A stretch of 64,000 bases of DNA from Blastomyces gilchristii SLH14081. Its lineage: Eukaryota; Ascomycota; Eurotiomycetes; Onygenales; Ajellomycetaceae. A program made the translations under genes and the position numbers. Shown here in pieces: positions 22,061 to 33,099 of the stretch. How positions within the stretch are numbered: position 1 is the stretch's first letter; each line of letters starts with the position of its first letter. Where the stretch lies: contig NW_003101663.1 of the NCBI RefSeq assembly GCF_000003855.2, forward strand, positions 609,312 through 673,311. The letters run 5' to 3'. Below the pieces are notes generated by a model. It had not been told where the DNA came from. It made no database searches and was given only the letters and a program-made list of their open reading frames with translations.

Positions 22061-23861
22061 AGTTATGATAAAGATATTAATACTATCATTTATAAATTCT
22101 AGTCTATAAGATAATGAGTTTCTACTGAGATGAACAGTCTGCAGTGTATATAAGAGAAGAAGAAATCATATTCTTATTAAAGTTAAAAAACAAGAAAATA
22201 AACAGGGCTGTGAACACAATTTGAAGATCAATAAAGAAAAAATAAAGAAAATTCAAATTCATACTCTTAATATCTGTGACATTCAATCTCTTCATAACTA
22301 TCAATTTTCTTCTTTAAAGAAGCAGAGAGTATTATATCTGTGATACAGACAATTGTTACATTTAGTGTGAAGATTATCAGAAATGCACAGACTTCAGAGA
22401 AGCTGAATATCAGAGTGTATGCAGTTGTAGCAGAGTCTTGAAGACTGATTATCTGCATGTGTGACCAGATACTTCTTATAAAGCTGTGTTCACTTTCTCA
22501 GTTATGCTGAAGTATTCAGCCTGGAAATAATTGAGATGTGAAGAGAGGGCTCATCTGCTCAGATTAACTTCCATCATAAATTCATGGCATTCACATTGCC
22601 TTGATTACCCGGGGACTCATCTCCCATTGACAATGGGATTGCGGAAATGCGCCGCGGCGCGAGGACCATTGATAGAGAACCTAGGCATATTCATATATAC
22701 CTGGTCAGAGATTGTGTGAGCAGGGAAGGGGTAGTCATAGGCTCATGAGGCCGCAGAAGACACTGACAACACAGAGAGCTTTGTAAGAACTGTCAGCTAG
22801 AGTCTGTAAGAAATTACTTATAAGAAGACTTACAGTAAAGAAGAAAACTACACTGCTTAAAGTCAGAGACTGATCTGAGAGAGACAGAGAATTAGTCACT
22901 GGTCTGAAGATCAGATGCAGTGATGAGACTGAAGAGAGTAAAGATACAGTTATAAGCAGCAGTGTCTCTACTTCATCAGCTGATAAAAAGTAATCAGAGA
23001 AGTTATGAGAACACTCATGAGAAGCTCAGCAGCAGTCAGACATTATTTATAAAGATATTAAAATTAAAAAAATTTTTATTCTTGAGAAGTTCTTGAATTA
23101 ATATACAGATATTATCAGAAACACTCTCTTTCTATTATCTAAGTGAAAATACTTCACAGATGAATGAGAATACTCACAATTTATAAGAATAAAAACTGTT
23201 ACAGAAAAAGAGAAAAGAAGATGAGATTTCATAGACAGATCTGAGATATTTATACTACTTTAAAGAGATTTACTTACACTGTGAGTGATTCTATGAAACA
23301 GTCAGATCACTCTAGTAAATAAGAGTGATTATAAATTACAGATCTGAATCTTTCTATATAACTATAAAGAGTGATTACAGACTGTGAATATCTTGATTCT
23401 ATAATTTTATAAAGTTGATGAAAGAATGAAAAATTCCTCACAATTCTACAGTATTAAAGAACAATGATTTATAAGAATGAGTGAAAGATTAACTTATGAA
23501 TATTTCTCTTTGATAAGAGTGATCTCACAGAGAGTGATTCATCTGTGAGATGAATCTGTGTGATGATTATACAAGAATCTTGTGAAAATGATTAAGAGTT
23601 AACTGAAATTCTTCTATATAAAAGATATGAGATGAATCTGTATAATAGTCAGAGAAGAATCTGTAGATTACAAAGAATCTTATGAAATAAGAAACTGAGT
23701 GATAGACTCTTTTTTCTTTGTAATAATAAGAGATTTTTTTCTCACTGAGATTTTTTATAGATGTGAAGAGTTTTTAGTGAGTATTACTGCAGTACTGAGC
23801 TGATTCTATGAAGTTACTCAGTGAAAGACTTCATGAATGAAGTCTTAGAGAGGAAGAAATA
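22061..23861 (+). other. B2 3' region between chromodomain and LTR3
   Basis: 1.8 kb with no recognisable Pol domain. It contains a GC-rich patch at about 22530-22740 (GCGCCGCGGCGCG near 22650) whose B1 counterpart at 28300-28520 has become CATCACAGTGTG-like, a direct view of mutation. The region ends in a polypurine tract, AGAGAGGAAGAAA at about 23847-23859, directly before LTR3. The short antisense frame at 22267-22458 is judged an artefact. Confidence 0.6.
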
Positions 23862-24119
23862 TATAAGAAATTCTGCTTCTCATAGATTCTTTATCTCTAT
23901 TTCTATCTCTTGTATAATCAATAGAGCTAGCAGCTCTTGACTACACACAACTATATAGACTGAAGTTCATAAATACTATTTACAACTCAGCTTAAATACT
24001 ATTATATATTTGATCTCTACATTTTATCTTTCTATCATGAATACTTCTAGTAGTTAACAGTACATATCACGCCAAGCTGCAAACACCCGAATAATCGCCT
24101 GCGAGTACTTATTCTTACA
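23862..24119 (+). repeat. LTR3 of family B (3' LTR of B2)
   Basis: 258 bp. The first TG is TA (TATAAGAAATTCTGC), but the 3' end is nearly unmutated (AACACCCGAATAATCGCCTG) and ends CTTACA. Target duplication GAGAT follows at 24120-24124. Confidence 0.9.
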
Positions 24120-27100
24120 GAGATCACACTGTGATACTACTGTCTTACAAGTATGAAAAGTATTAATGAACTCAGAATTTCAGATCACTGTGATGTCTCT
24201 AAAGCTTGCAGAGTGAATAAGCTGAAAGATGAAGACTGAGAATCTGCTCTTATAATAAGCAGAGTATGAGAACTCAGATCTGAGAGCTGAGAAACTTATA
24301 AGAATTATCTTTAAATTACAAGATCTCTCTGAAATCTGAAGAAGATTTGCAGAAACTGTGATTATCACAGACATTGTAGATAATATGTACTTAAGACTTG
24401 TATGACTTCAAAGACACAATTCATACATAGCTGTTCATAAGTCAGGTTTATACTTTCAATCAGTGTTAACAGACTTACTTACAGAGATAGAATCAGTTGA
24501 TGCTGCAGAGTTGATTAGAGAAGATAAGTCTATTTATATAATAACTTTATAAGTGTCTGAGAACCTTGCAGTCATGAAAACTGAGCTTCAGATATCAGAG
24601 AAATACTGAGATCTTATAGAGATGTTCAGCTCAGTTAAAACAGCTGAGCTTTCTTCTTATCATGAGAAGAATCTGATAATAGATTTAATAGAAGAGTAGA
24701 AACTCTTCTGAGAATCAATCTATAAGCTCTTTTATTATAAGACAGAGATCTTGCAGATCTATGTAAAGAAGAATCTGAAGAATGACTTTATCTGACTCTC
24801 ACAGATCTCTGTGAAAGTCTCTGTGATATTTATAAAGAAGAAGAATGAAGATCTCAGATTATGTATAGACTACTATAATCTGAACTTTAAGATAATAAAG
24901 AGTCACTATTCTCTATCTCTGATTGAGAATGTGATTAACTATCTCACAGAAGCTGTCATATTCATATAACTGAATATGATTAATATATATACACAGCTGT
25001 GAATACAGTCTGAAAATGAATAAAAGACTGTCTTTAGAACTGCACTGAGATTGTTTGAATATCTAATAATGTCTTTTGATCTGACTAATATTCCTGCAGT
25101 ATTTCAGTCTTTTATCAATAAAACACTTCACATATATCTGAATGTCTTTGTGATAATATATCTGAATAATGTGATAATGTACTCTGTAAAGAAGAAAGAA
25201 CACACTGAGCATGTATAAAGTATGTTAAAGATTTTAGATAAGACAGAACTGTATGTTAAGCTCATGAAGTGCAACTTCAGTATCTACTGAATTAATTTCC
25301 TAGAATATATAATTATCACAGATGATATTCAGATGAAATCTTTATAGATTAAGACTATTCTATTATGATCAGAGCTAACTAGTATTCACAAGATTCAGAT
25401 CTTTCTGAGCTTTGTGAATTTCTATAGATGATTTATCTTTGTATTTATAAGAATCTTCTTGATTCTTACAGACATACTGAAGAATGAAAATAAGAAGAAG
25501 TTATTCTGTGAATAAAGAATGAAAAGATTATTAAGAAGAAAGAACTGTAAGAACTTTCTTACTTCAGAAGCTTACAGAGTCTTTACAAGATTGAAACAGA
25601 TATTTATGAATACAGTGATACTGTTTCACTTTGATCTCTTACTCTTAATCAGATTGAAGACAGATATCTTCTTCTTTACAATTTCAGAAATAGTCTCATA
25701 ACTACAGTTAAATGAGAACTGAGTTTCAGTAGTCTTTTTCTTATGAAAGATGCAACTCACAGAGATTAACTATGACATTTATAATCAGAAGCTTCTTATA
25801 ATAGTGAAATTCTTCTATCACTGATATCACTATTTTGAGAGTCTTGTGACAGTGATTACTGTTAGAACTGATTATAATAGCTTATAACAGTTTACTTCAA
25901 TCAAGAAACTCTCACAGCAGTAGATTCACTGAGCTCAGAGACTGAGTAAATTCTGGTTCAAGATAGAATATATTAAAGGAACTAAGAACTTAGCAGATGA
26001 ACTCTCTCACAGATCAGACTATATTAAGAAGATCAGAGTGACAGATATAGAGAGACTAGAGAAGATAGAAAAGCTTCACAGAATACTTAAACTGAGTGTT
26101 GTAAAGAGATTGACTGAAGAGTCTCTTAATTTCTTATAAAAAAAGAGAAAGAAGAAAGAGAAGAAGTCTATACAACTACTCTCTATAACACTGAGAGTTA
26201 ACACTCTGAAAATCTTCATGAGAATTCTTGAAGAGAGTATCTATAATCTGAAGAATTTACAGATTTTGAGAAGTACTGTGAAAGATCTGATATAAGAAAA
26301 AACAGAGTATAAGTCTTTATAAGATCTTCTATTCAGATTATCTGAACTGCAACTGAAGAATGAATATACTTAGTATATTCAGAAACTGCTTATAACAGAG
26401 ATTAACTCTGCAGAAATAAAGAATTGAAGAAACTTAAATAATCTCTTATAAAGAGAGAACTGAATTTATATATTTATAAATGAGTTTCTATATATAGAAC
26501 TCATTAAAAGGCATCATGACTCTTCTCTAGTAAGTCATTTTATAGATACTAGAACTCATGAGTTGCTTATAAGAAAATACTTCCAGCTGAAGATATGAGA
26601 ACTTATGAAGAAGATAGTGAATTCTTGTATTATTTATCAGAGTTCATAGATAGTATAGTTCAGATTATATAAAGAACTTACTTCTCTACTCATTTCATGA
26701 AAATCTTGAGAATAGCTAGAAATGAATACTCTTATAAGCCTCTCTGAAAGCAAGAACATATATAATACCTGCTTTAACAGTGTGTTGATGATAGTGAATT
26801 ACTTTATCAAGATAGCACACTTTATACTCACTCATAAGAACTTAAAGTTAAAGAATTTAACTTATATCTTTGTTCACAATGTGATTCAGTTGCATGAGTT
26901 ATCTGTAAACATTATCTCAGATAGAGAATTAATCTTTGCAGAAGAGTTCTAATCTGATCTGATAACTATATTAAAGATCTTATAAGATCTAAGCACAGCT
27001 TTTTATTAATAGACAGATAATCAGATAGAACATCTGATAAGTATATTAAAACAGTATCTGCAGTGCTTTATCAATTATAATCAGAATAACTGAGTGCATT

Positions 27101-27810
27101 GATTATCACTCACAGAGTTTATATATAACAACTCAAAGCATGTCAGTACAGATAAAACTCTCTTTAAGATACTTACTGAGACTTATCTGTGAATAATCTT
27201 GATAAATCTGTGAGAGTATACTATAGAGTGTGATAATGTCTGTGAATAGACTGAGAGAATTTAGAAGATTTGAGAGAAAGTCTGTAAATTCTTGAGAAAG
27301 ACTCAAGAGTATTAGAAGAGATACTATGACTCTAAGCATATTACAAAGAGTTTTAAGAAAGATGATAGAGTCTGACTGAGTCTAGAAAATATTATTATAT
27401 AAAGATCTAGTAAGAAGCTGAATCTCTTGTAGATAGAGTCTTACAAGATTATAAAGAAAATTAGCTTACAGTTCTATAGATTGAAACTGTTATCTGAGTT
27501 GTAGATATATAATATTTTTCATGTCTCTTTACTCTATGAATATAAGAAATTCTTAGAAGAGAACTCTGTAACTTATCACTCTATTTATAAAGTACTAGAG
27601 AGTGAAAGAGAATATCAGGTCAAAGAGATTATTAACTCAGAGAAGTGAGATTACAAGCTCTGATTCAAGATTCAGTGATAAGAGTATTCTGATAAGATAA
27701 ATGAGTTCACTTAAGAATTATCTGAATAGATAAGATATCTGTAGAAGCTGAGACATGACTTTCATACTGTGAATTCTGATAAGTCAGAATAATACAGTCT
27801 TCACTAAGAA
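24120..27810 (+). pseudogene. B1 pol: protease, RT, RNase H, integrase, chromodomain
   Basis: Continuation of B1 after the B2 insert, homologous to 18346-22060. The RT active-site box at 25159-25170 is YLNN, with both Asp lost, against YLND in B2. The integrase core has a clean stretch at 26722-26952 (VNYFIKIAHFIL, LSVNIISDRELIFAEEF). The chromodomain lies about 27575-27730. It is more decayed than B2, as expected for the older, outer copy. Confidence 0.82.
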
Positions 27811-29635
27811 CCTGATTATAATAAAGATATTAACACTGTCATTTATAAATTCTAGTCTATAAGATAATGAGTTTCTACTAAGATGAACAGTCTGTAGTAT
27901 ATATAAGAAAAGAAGAAATTATATTCTTATTAAAGCTAAAAAATAAGAAAATAAACAGAGTTATAAACATAATTTGAAGATTAATAAAGAAAAAATAAAG
28001 AAAATTCAAATTCACACTCTCATCATTTATAACATTTAACTCTTTCACAACTATCAATTTCTCTCTTTAAAGAAGCAGAGAGTATTATATCTGCAGTACA
28101 GACAATTATTATATTTAATACAAAGATTATCAGAAATGCACAGACTTCAGAGAAGCTGAATATCAGAATACATACAGTTGTAGCAGAGTCTTGAGAACTG
28201 ACTATCTGCATGTGTGATCAGATACTTCTTATAAAGCTGTGTCTGCTTTCTCAGTTATACTGAAGTATTCAGCCTGAAAACAATTAAGATACAGAGAGAG
28301 AGCTCATCTGTTCAGATCAACTCTCATCATGAATTCATGATATTCATATTACCTTAATTACCTGAATTTTGTGAGTATCTGAGAACTCATCTCTCATTGA
28401 TAATGAGATTGTGAAAATACATCACAGTGTGAGAACCATTGATAGAGAACCTAGACATATTTGCATATACCTGGTCAGAGATTGTGCAGGCAGAGAGAGA
28501 GTGATTATAGGCCTGCAGAGCTGTAGAAGACACTGACAATATCAGAAGCTTTACAAGAACTGTTAGCTAGAGTCTGTAAGAAATTACTTATGAGAAGACT
28601 TATAGCAAAGAGAAGAACTGCACTGCTTGAAGTCAGAGACTGGTCTGAGAAAGAGATGAAGTGAGTCACTGACCTGAAGATCAGGTGCAGTGACAGAGCT
28701 GAGAGAAGTGAAGACATAATTATGAACAGCAGTTTCTCTGCTTCATCAGCCAGTAAAAAGTGATCAGAGAAGTTGTGAGAATGCTTATAAGAAGCTCAGC
28801 AGTGATCAGATATCATTTGCAAAGATGTTGAAATTTGAAAAAAAAAATTTTTATTCTTGAGAAGTTCTTGAATTAATATATGAATATTATCAGAAACACT
28901 CTCTCTCTGTTATCTGAGTGAAAACACTTTGTGAATGAATAAGAATACTCACAGTTTGTGAGAATGAGAGCTGTTACAGAAAAAGAGAAAAGAAGATAAG
29001 ATTTCACAGACAGATCTGAGATATTTATACTACTTTAGAGAGATTTGCTTACACTGTGAGTGATTCTGCAGAACAGTCAGATCACTCTAGTAAATAAGAG
29101 TGATTATAAATTACAGGTCTGAATCTTTCTATATGACTATAAAAAGTGATTACAGACTGCAGACATCTTGATTGTACAATTCTACAGAGTTAGTGAAAGA
29201 ATGAAAAATTTCTCACAATTCTACAGTGTCAAAGAACAATAATTTATAAGAATGAGTGAAAGATCAACTTACAAATGTTTCTCTTTGATAAAAGTGATCT
29301 CACAGAGAGTGATTCATCTACAAGATGAATCTGTGTGATGATCACACAAGAATCTTATAAAAATAATTGAGAGTCAACTGAAATTCTTCTGTATAGAAGA
29401 TGTGAGATGAATCTGTATAATAGTCAGAGAAGAATCTGTAAATTATAAAGAATCTTACAGAATAAGAAACTAAGTGACAGACTCTTTTCTCTTTACAGTA
29501 ACAAGGGATTTTTCCTCACTGAGATTTTTTATAGATATGAAGAGTTTTTAGTGAGTATCACTGTAGTGCTGAGCTGATTCTATAAAGTCACTCAGTGAAA
29601 GGCTTTGTGAATGAAGTCTTAGAGAGAGAGAAGTA
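27811..29635 (+). other. B1 3' region between chromodomain and LTR4
   Basis: Counterpart of 22061-23861, more AT-rich. It has a small extra segment near 28365 (AATTTTGTGAGTATCTGA) relative to B2. A purine tract (AGAGAGAGAGAAG, about 29621-29633) precedes LTR4. No coding domain was recognised; the minus-strand frames at 28023-28211 and 28505-28717 are antisense artefacts. Confidence 0.55.
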
Positions 29636-29893
29636 TGTAAGAAATCTCACTTCTTACAGATTCTTTACCTCTATTTCTATCTCTCATGTAATTAATAGAG
29701 CTAGCAGCTCTTGACTACATACAACTATATAGACTGGAGTTCATGAATACTATTTACAACTCAGCTTGAATGCTATTATACATTTGATCTCTACATTTTA
29801 TCTTTCTACTGTGAATACTTCTAGTAGTTAACAGTACATATCACACCAAGCTGCAAACACCCGAATAATCGCCTGCGAGTACTTATTCTTACA
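29636..29893 (+). repeat. LTR4 of family B (3' LTR of B1)
   Basis: 258 bp, beginning TGTAAGAAATCTCAC (from CCCGC) and ending CTTACA with the GC-rich 3' end intact, as in LTR3. Duplication GATCA follows at 29894-29898. Confidence 0.9.
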
Positions 29894-29898
29894 GATCA

Positions 29899-30141
29899 AG
29901 TGACACACTTAGTAAGATCAAGTTTTCTACTTTCTGACTAGATTGTGAAAAGTTATATAATGAAAGAATTAGTAAGCCAGATCACATAACCTGATACATT
30001 CACTTATCAGAGTAATTATACATGATGCTATATACAAAATTCATCTTTAAATCAAGTACAGGTACAAAAAATGACTGAAAAATATAAAGTAATGAAAAAT
30101 CAGTTATAATATATATCATTTTTTATCCCTCTATTTCTAAT
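29899..30141 (-). repeat. Copia long terminal repeat D1, right part, and polypurine tract
   Basis: Continuation of D1 after the B insertion, homologous to 39894-40140. It ends, on the plus strand, in CTCTATTTCT preceded by TTTTTTATCC; on the minus strand this is the purine tract expected just upstream of a copia 3' LTR. D1's own coding part is missing: Gypsy C follows at 30142. Confidence 0.65.
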
Positions 30142-30467
30142 TGCAGTATACATCATCTGTAGTGTATGCTGATCACGTATCATACATGTAAAAAGATAAA
30201 TCTTGTCTTATTCTTCAAGATGAAGATGAGCAGATGCCTCTACATATATATATATATATATTTGTTTATTTATTGTGATTGACTTTTACAGAAGAAAGAA
30301 GCAGAAGCCTCAGAAAGAAAGAGGTGAAAGTCTCAGAAAAAAAGAGATGAAAGTCTCAGAAAGAGATGAAAGCCTCAGAAAGAGATAAAAGTCTTAGAAA
30401 GAAAAAGACAGAAGTCTCAGAAAGAAAGAGATAAAAGCTCTGAGAAGTAGTAAGAATGAATATCACA
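30142..30467 (-). repeat. 3' LTR of element C, with internal minisatellite
   Basis: 326 bp. The stretch at about 30290-30445 is a variable tandem array of a roughly 18-22 bp unit (AAGTCTCAGAAAGAAAGAGA type). The other LTR has 343 bp because its array has a different unit number. A TA-dinucleotide run (ATATATATAT) is near 30245. A purine tract, AGACAGAGAAAC on the minus strand, adjoins it internally. Confidence 0.8.
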
Positions 30468-30637
30468 GTTTCTCTGTCTGAAAAGAGATGAATGTCTGAA
30501 AATGAGATGACAGGAAAAAAAGCTAAATTTAATAAGAAATGAGTTAGGCATTTTTCAGATGCAGGTTAATATTCTCCTTATATGAGAAGTGAGTAAAGAA
30601 AGAGATTGAAACAATGAGATAATAATAACACAGTAAT

Positions 30638-31143
30638 TAGACTGGCCGCTGAGACTATGAATTTCACATTTGATCTCATTTGATCTGGTCTCATACATTT
30701 CTTGGCGTGAATCCCGCTGGGACTGGCTATCAAAAAAACAGATAAAGTGACTATATATCAGATCTTAAAATGAAACCATGACTTGAAAAAAATGAGAAAG
30801 TAGTCTCATTTGATCTCATTTAGTTTCATTCTTAGCATAAAGTTACTATTTTTAGACATTTTAAGGTTTTTTTTAGACTATTTTTAATTTTTTAAAAAGT
30901 AACACTTTTTGATAATGCTTAAATGAGATTTAAAGTCATTTAAAGTAATAAAAATAATTTAAATTGAGAAGTGAAAATCATGGTCTCATTTGGAAAATGT
31001 GACAAGAGTAGACAGTAAGTCTCACTGAGACAGTATGAGACTACTATCTAATGTTAAAACTGTGTAATGGGATCAGTCGAATTGATAATGAAACTATCAA
31101 AAAATCTGGTCCTGGTCCCAGACACGGTCACACGGTCAGTCTA
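30638..31143 (+). mobile_element. 506-bp hAT-like MITE, copy M1
   Basis: Ends TAGACTGGCCG and CGGTCAGTCTA are imperfect terminal inverted repeats. It is the same length as M2 (47667-48172) and M3 (52205-52710). It has no coding potential. A conserved GC-rich patch (GGCGTGAATCCCGCTGGGAC) lies near 30705. No 8-bp duplication is visible at this copy, unlike M2. It lies in the 3' part of element C. Confidence 0.75.
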
Positions 31144-32760
31144 TGAATAAGTTGATGAAGAAATCTGAGAACAGAAGCTTAAAAGATTCAGATATGACTG
31201 CAGAGAAGTTTAAACAGAAGTTTATTACACTATTCACTGAGTTGAAGAAGTTATAGTCTTCAAATATACATAAGTTCTCTGACAGAGATACAGATGCAGA
31301 GACAGCAACTGAAGATAAGATAAAGTTAATAGCTTAGATAGAAGTGAAAGTGAAGTCAGTGATAAAAGATATTTATAAGAAGAAAGATAAAGAGAAACCA
31401 GAGCTGACTGAAGTAGATAAACAGTAATGAAGAAATAGTTGAAAGCAATGTAGCATATTAGAGAATAATGTACTGAAGAGAATGAAATGAAAGAGAGTTA
31501 TTGAAGATGATCAGATACCTTGACTGTAAAACATAGCTTATATACACTGTCTGTATTATGATGACAAAACTGATCTATGCTTTTGAAAGAATGAGAAGCC
31601 AGCTCAGCTAAGTGTATTGATAATATGAGATTCAACTGTAGAAGAACTTGCAGATGCTGTATCAATCATTGAAAGACTTATGAAATACAGTGAGAAAATA
31701 CTGTTTATAGATTATGAATTTTTTATTCTGCTCAGTCAGTGATTGATTAAGTAGCTGAAATGAATACTCACACAATGAAAGTTGCAGTGATAAATGATAA
31801 ATAATGACTTAATTACTCTGAGAACAGTTGATCTCAAAGATTCAGCTAATCAGAATATTATCATTCTTCAAACTCATAGAGAAGTAGTTCTCATATCTGG
31901 CCAGTCTTATACAGTGAGTTATAAGTGATTTGAAGAGTATGTAATTACTTCTTCAGATAATAACTGAACTCAGCAGAGATATAATACTTATATTAACTAT
32001 CAGTAAGATAATAAGAGTGTCTGCTGTTCTTTAAATTATTATAGCTGATACAGATTTGAAAAAAACACTGATAATCTGCTATTTGAGAGAAGTGTGCTGA
32101 GATTTGAGAAGACTGTGAGTATAAACAGAGATAACATTATCAAAGATAGTGATATAAATGAAAATGATTTAATCTTTGTCTCTGCTGAGAAGACACTCAC
32201 TCTCTTGAAATAAAAGATCTTAAGTTCAGTTACTCTGAAACCTATCAAGCATGTCTGAATTAGTGAGAGAGATGCTAGTTCAACTTCTATCAGAGTGATT
32301 GAGAATATCAAGATAAGCAGCAGATGACAGTTATTAATTTTATCTTTCAAGAATTGAACTATCAACTGTATGACACAGAATCTGAAGATATTGAGACAGC
32401 TATCTAATCTTGATAAATATAATCTGAACACTGTGCAGGCTGCTTGAAAGAAGTTAGATAAGATTGAGAAATTTACTAATGTAATCTCAGCTGCAGATAA
32501 TATTATCAATGATAATTATTTCTTTAAGCTGTCTAGTGAGACCGGCTTCAGTGATCTTATAAATAACAGTCTGTTGATAGATATTGCATTCTGAGATGCA
32601 TGTCTTGCTAAACAGAAGATGAAGCTGCAACATGAGCTTGAGAATGATTGATAAGAGACTTGAGATAAATATAATGAGCAGAAGATCTCTGATTTTACTT
32701 TTCTTTATTCTATTTTCTTCTTTTTTCTTTTTCTTCTGTAGTTAGTAGTTAAAAATAGTG
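31144..32760 (+). pseudogene. Unknown coding remnant, opposite in direction to element C pol
   Basis: On the plus strand a decayed frame can be followed by treating TGA, TAG and TAA as lost Arg, Gln or Trp codons. Readable parts include VEELADAVSIIERLMKYSEK, then further on ITLRTVDLKDSANQNIIILQ, and near 32430-32640 KKLDKIEKFTNVISAADNII and SDLINNSLLIDIAF. A Cys-containing stretch (IAYIHCLYYDDKTDLCF) lies near 31530. The pattern of stops fits a real ancient protein, but I do not recognise the family. It is inside the LTRs of C, downstream of pol and antisense to it. The long open frame on the minus strand at 32039-32509 is its antisense shadow. Confidence 0.45.
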
Positions 32761-33099
32761 ATAATGAATTTTCTTTTCTTTTCTTCTTTCTCTCTTTTTT
32801 CTTATTACTTTACTCATGATCTTCTCTTTCTTACTCATCTCTCTTAGACTTGATATAATTGCTTATGAGACCTCTTGATTATAAAGGCTTTGACAAGATC
32901 TGAAGTATTCTTCATAATCACATTAAGAGATTTTCAGGTTAAATCTTTATATTCTCTTCACTTGATCTGAAGATATGTTTTTTCCCTCTCTGTGCATTTA
33001 CTGATAATCTTTTCAATTTCAAATTAAGACTAATTAATTATGATGACTGACTCTGAAGATGAATGTTCAAGGTCTGCAGAACATAGAAGTGTTTTTTTC

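Larger units (their letters stand above)
16887..24119 (+). mobile_element. Ty3/Gypsy chromovirus family B, inner copy (B2), structurally full length
   Basis: 7233 bp: LTR2, gag, pol with chromodomain, a 1.8-kb non-Pol 3' region and LTR3. It is inserted in B1 just after the Gag knuckle, with a perfect GAGAT duplication on both sides. It is younger than B1 by nesting and less mutated in a patch at 22500-22740. All coding parts carry stops and the RT box is YLND. Confidence 0.9.
15408..29893 (+). mobile_element. Ty3/Gypsy chromovirus family B, outer copy (B1), interrupted by B2
   Basis: LTR1 (15408-15665), gag (15666-16881), then a second family member inserted, then pol (24120-27810), a long 3' region and LTR4 (29636-29893). 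The target duplication is GATTA at 15403-15407 and GATCA at 29894-29898, differing by one C/T. The empty site (AAGATTAAGTGATA) is visible at about 39893-39906 in copia repeat D2. The inserted copy B2 has its own duplication GAGAT at 16882-16886 and 24120-24124, so this is self-nesting, not a tandem recombination product. Confidence 0.9.

Noticed and set aside
22267..22458. Short minus-strand frame conserved between B2 and B1 (28023-28211), both starting MQI
   Set aside because: Conservation follows from the two being copies of one element; composition is that of an antisense pyrimidine-rich frame and no motif is present.
15408..29893. Tandem LTR array made by unequal recombination
   Set aside because: Both the inner and outer units have their own 5-bp duplications, so nested insertion explains it.
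32039..32509. 156-codon open frame on the minus strand, the longest in the window
   Set aside because: It is Leu/Ser/Ile/Phe-rich and lies antisense to a decayed plus-strand coding frame. C-to-T and G-to-A mutation makes stops on the sense strand and leaves the antisense strand open.
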